Shown here piece after piece: positions 62,302 to 64,000 of a stretch of 64,000 bases of DNA (position 1 is its first letter; every line of letters begins with the position of its first letter). The DNA comes from Bartonella harrusi (GTDB lineage: Bacteria; Pseudomonadota; Alphaproteobacteria; Rhizobiales; Rhizobiaceae), in assembly GCF_024297065.1 (NCBI RefSeq), contig NZ_CP101114.1, positions 1,364,001 to 1,428,000 of the forward strand, written 5' to 3'. The notes beneath the pieces were generated by a model. The model was not told where the DNA came from and did not search any database. It was given only the letters and a program-made list of their open reading frames with translations. A program made the position numbers and the translations under genes.

Positions 62302-63999
62302 ATGAATAGTTCATTGGTACTCCTTCATCTTGCCGGCGCTATTTCTTTACTTCTTTGGGCCACACGCATGGTCCGCACAGGCGTTGAACGTGCTTATGGT
62401 GATAGACTGAAATATAAAATGCGTCACGTCATTTCCAAACCCTTGTTTGCTGTAAGTTTTGGACTTTTTTCAGCGATGATTTTACAAAGCTCTACAGCAA
62501 TCACACTCCTTGTTGGTTCTTTTGTTGAATCTGGTTTTGTCTCCGGTATAGCAGGACTGATGGCTGTCCGTGGAGGAGAATTAGGATCAGCATTCGTTGT
62601 CAAAATTCTTTCCTATGACCTTACTATTGTTGTGCCCCTGTGCCTTTTAATTGGCACATGTATCTTCATGACGACTGAAAAACGTGAATGGCGTCAAGTA
62701 GGGCGTATTGTCATTGGTATTGGCCTGTTGATTTTATCTTTACAAATGATAAGCGCAGCCACAGAGCCTTTACGTGATAGCGCTCTTTTACCTAGCATCA
62801 TTCATTATCTTTCAACCGATCCTGTTTCTACTTTTTTGTTGGCAGCAGCACTTACCTATCTCTTACATTCATCCATTGCAGGGATTATTTTGCTGGTCAA
62901 TTTCGCTAACTACGGTCTTATCCACGCTCAACTCTGTGTTGTCATGGTCCTTGGCGTTAATTTTGGTTCCTCTCTTATAGCACCACTTTTAACACGCAAT
63001 GCCCCCCCTAATGCTCGCCTCGTTCCCTTGGGGAATTTACTCATGCGTGGTGCTGGTTCTATCCTAATCCTTGTCTTATTTCTCTCCTTTCAACCACCTA
63101 TCACGTGGCTTGGCAATACCCCCTCTACTCAAGTTATTAATGCCCACATCATTTTTAACGTTTTTATTCTCCTTGCAAGCATACCACTCTCTCAATCGGT
63201 TTTAAAACTAACCACTAAAATTGTCCACGTAAGTACAAAAAAAACGCAAAACGATAAAACGCTGAATTTATCTGATCAAACAGCCCTTGATGATAGCGTT
63301 CTTGAACGTCCAACTTTAGCGCTTTCTAATGTCATGCGAGAAGTTATCCATATTTGCGACCTTGTGGATATCATGCTAGAAAAAATCATGGGACTTTATG
63401 AAAAACCTGATCCCGATATCATCCGTGAGCTTAACCAACTGAACGTCATATTGGATAAAAAGCATATCGCAATCAAACTTTATCTCGCACAATTAGCTGG
63501 ACAAAAATTATCTGATGAGCAAGCCCTTCAAACACAAGAGCTTTTAGGTGCTTGTATAAAATTAGATCAAGCAGGAGACATCATTATCCATAATATGCTT
63601 ATGCTCGTGAAAAAGAAACAACAAAAAGGCCTACAATTTAGTAGTGATGGATGGAATGACCTCCTGCGTTTCCATAGCATTGTTCTAGCCAATGCGCATA
63701 TTGCCTTTAATGTTCTTGTTTCGCGGGATACCCACACCGCGCGTTTACTGGTGCAGAAAAAAGATCAACTCCGAAACTTAGAAAAAGAGATGAGCTTAAA
63801 GCATTTTAAACGCCTTCGTGAAGGTGATCTTAAAAACATAGAGTCGTCCAGCCTTCATCTCGACACTGTACGCGATTTGAAACAAATCAATTCTCTTTTA
63901 ACCTCAATGATCTATCCAATTTTAGAAGCACAAGGACTTCTCCAAAGTTCCCGCCTACAAAATTCTGCTGAACAACAAACAGCGAAACCTTCATCTTGA
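62302..63999 (+). CDS. Na/Pi cotransporter family protein with PhoU-like C-terminus
   Basis: 565 residues. Two inverted Na/Pi-cotransporter repeats fill the first 330 residues. The first has the intact QSSTA motif (MILQSSTAITLLVGSF, about 60-75). The second reads LHSSIAGIILLVNF (about 185-200), where Gln is replaced by His, as in other bacterial members. The C-terminal part (about 350-565) is helical and PhoU-like. By family a sodium-driven phosphate carrier, but bacterial members are poorly characterised. The ATG follows AAAGAGAAAG. Ends at the window edge, complete. Confidence 0.88.
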   Translation: MNSSLVLLHLAGAISLLLWATRMVRTGVERAYGDRLKYKMRHVISKPLFAVSFGLFSAMILQSSTAITLLVGSFVESGFVSGIAGLMAVRGGELGSAFVVKILSYDLTIVVPLCLLIGTCIFMTTEKREWRQVGRIVIGIGLLILSLQMISAATEPLRDSALLPSIIHYLSTDPVSTFLLAAALTYLLHSSIAGIILLVNFANYGLIHAQLCVVMVLGVNFGSSLIAPLLTRNAPPNARLVPLGNLLMRGAGSILILVLFLSFQPPITWLGNTPSTQVINAHIIFNVFILLASIPLSQSVLKLTTKIVHVSTKKTQNDKTLNLSDQTALDDSVLERPTLALSNVMREVIHICDLVDIMLEKIMGLYEKPDPDIIRELNQLNVILDKKHIAIKLYLAQLAGQKLSDEQALQTQELLGACIKLDQAGDIIIHNMLMLVKKKQQKGLQFSSDGWNDLLRFHSIVLANAHIAFNVLVSRDTHTARLLVQKKDQLRNLEKEMSLKHFKRLREGDLKNIESSSLHLDTVRDLKQINSLLTSMIYPILEAQGLLQSSRLQNSAEQQTAKPSS

Positions 64000-64000
64000 A

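Overview
The window looks like a chromosome segment of a Bartonella-like alphaproteobacterium (Hyphomicrobiales). The genome is AT-rich with long gene-poor, AT-rich spacers. It has a permuted two-piece tmRNA gene with an alphaproteobacterial tag, a long-tailed FtsZ (about 581 aa), an SspB-alpha, Brucella BP26-like SIMPL proteins and a bacterial type A RNase P RNA. The genus is an inference from recalled family features, because no search could be run.

Layout. 1-5044: a tandem array of KgtP/ProP-like MFS symporters (one cut by the window edge, two complete), each followed by an intrinsic terminator, with a DUF2853 gene and a decayed DUF2853 copy between the array units. 5176-6674: tmRNA (ssrA), then sspB, a DUF4169 gene and a ribbon-helix-helix gene. 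ssrA and sspB together make the trans-translation tag and the adaptor that delivers tagged proteins to ClpXP. 6793-13275: a UvrD/PcrA-type helicase, a hexapeptide acetyltransferase, a SCO copper chaperone, prmA and an M24 aminopeptidase P. The helicase and prmA are both frameshifted in homopolymers.

13627-38196 is one long minus-strand block. Transcription order is rsmH-ftsL-ftsI-murE-murF-mraY-murD-ftsW-murG-murC-murB-ddl-ftsQ-ftsA-ftsZ-lpxC-bamD-recN-ligA. This is a nearly complete division and cell wall cluster for the lipid-linked peptidoglycan precursor and the septal machinery, extended by lipid A synthesis, outer membrane assembly and DNA repair. Many genes overlap by a few bases, which suggests translational coupling. 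rnpB lies just upstream on the same strand.

38900-47600 holds a small lytic transglycosylase (frameshifted near its end), a small secreted protein, a strong candidate small RNA of the alphaproteobacterial CCUCCUCCC-loop (cuckoo / alpha-r14) type, an ArsR-methyltransferase fusion with an eroded cofactor site, ettA, an unknown gene, pncA and a DUF475 membrane protein. 47700-53300 is an accessory-looking, gene-poor region. It has two XRE-type regulators, a DUF1508 gene, a membrane coiled-coil protein, and a convergent two-gene module in which each gene is preceded by the same ACGCTAWAGCGT palindrome. 53309-64000 holds a CAT-anticodon tRNA (probably Ile2), a tandem pair of SIMPL proteins, rpoD, dnaG, an MscS-like channel and a Na/Pi cotransporter-like protein.

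The most notable signals are the candidate sRNA with a C10 run in its anti-Shine-Dalgarno loop, three independent one-base-short homopolymer frameshifts, the relic showing segmental duplication of MFS plus DUF2853, and the paired-operator XRE module.
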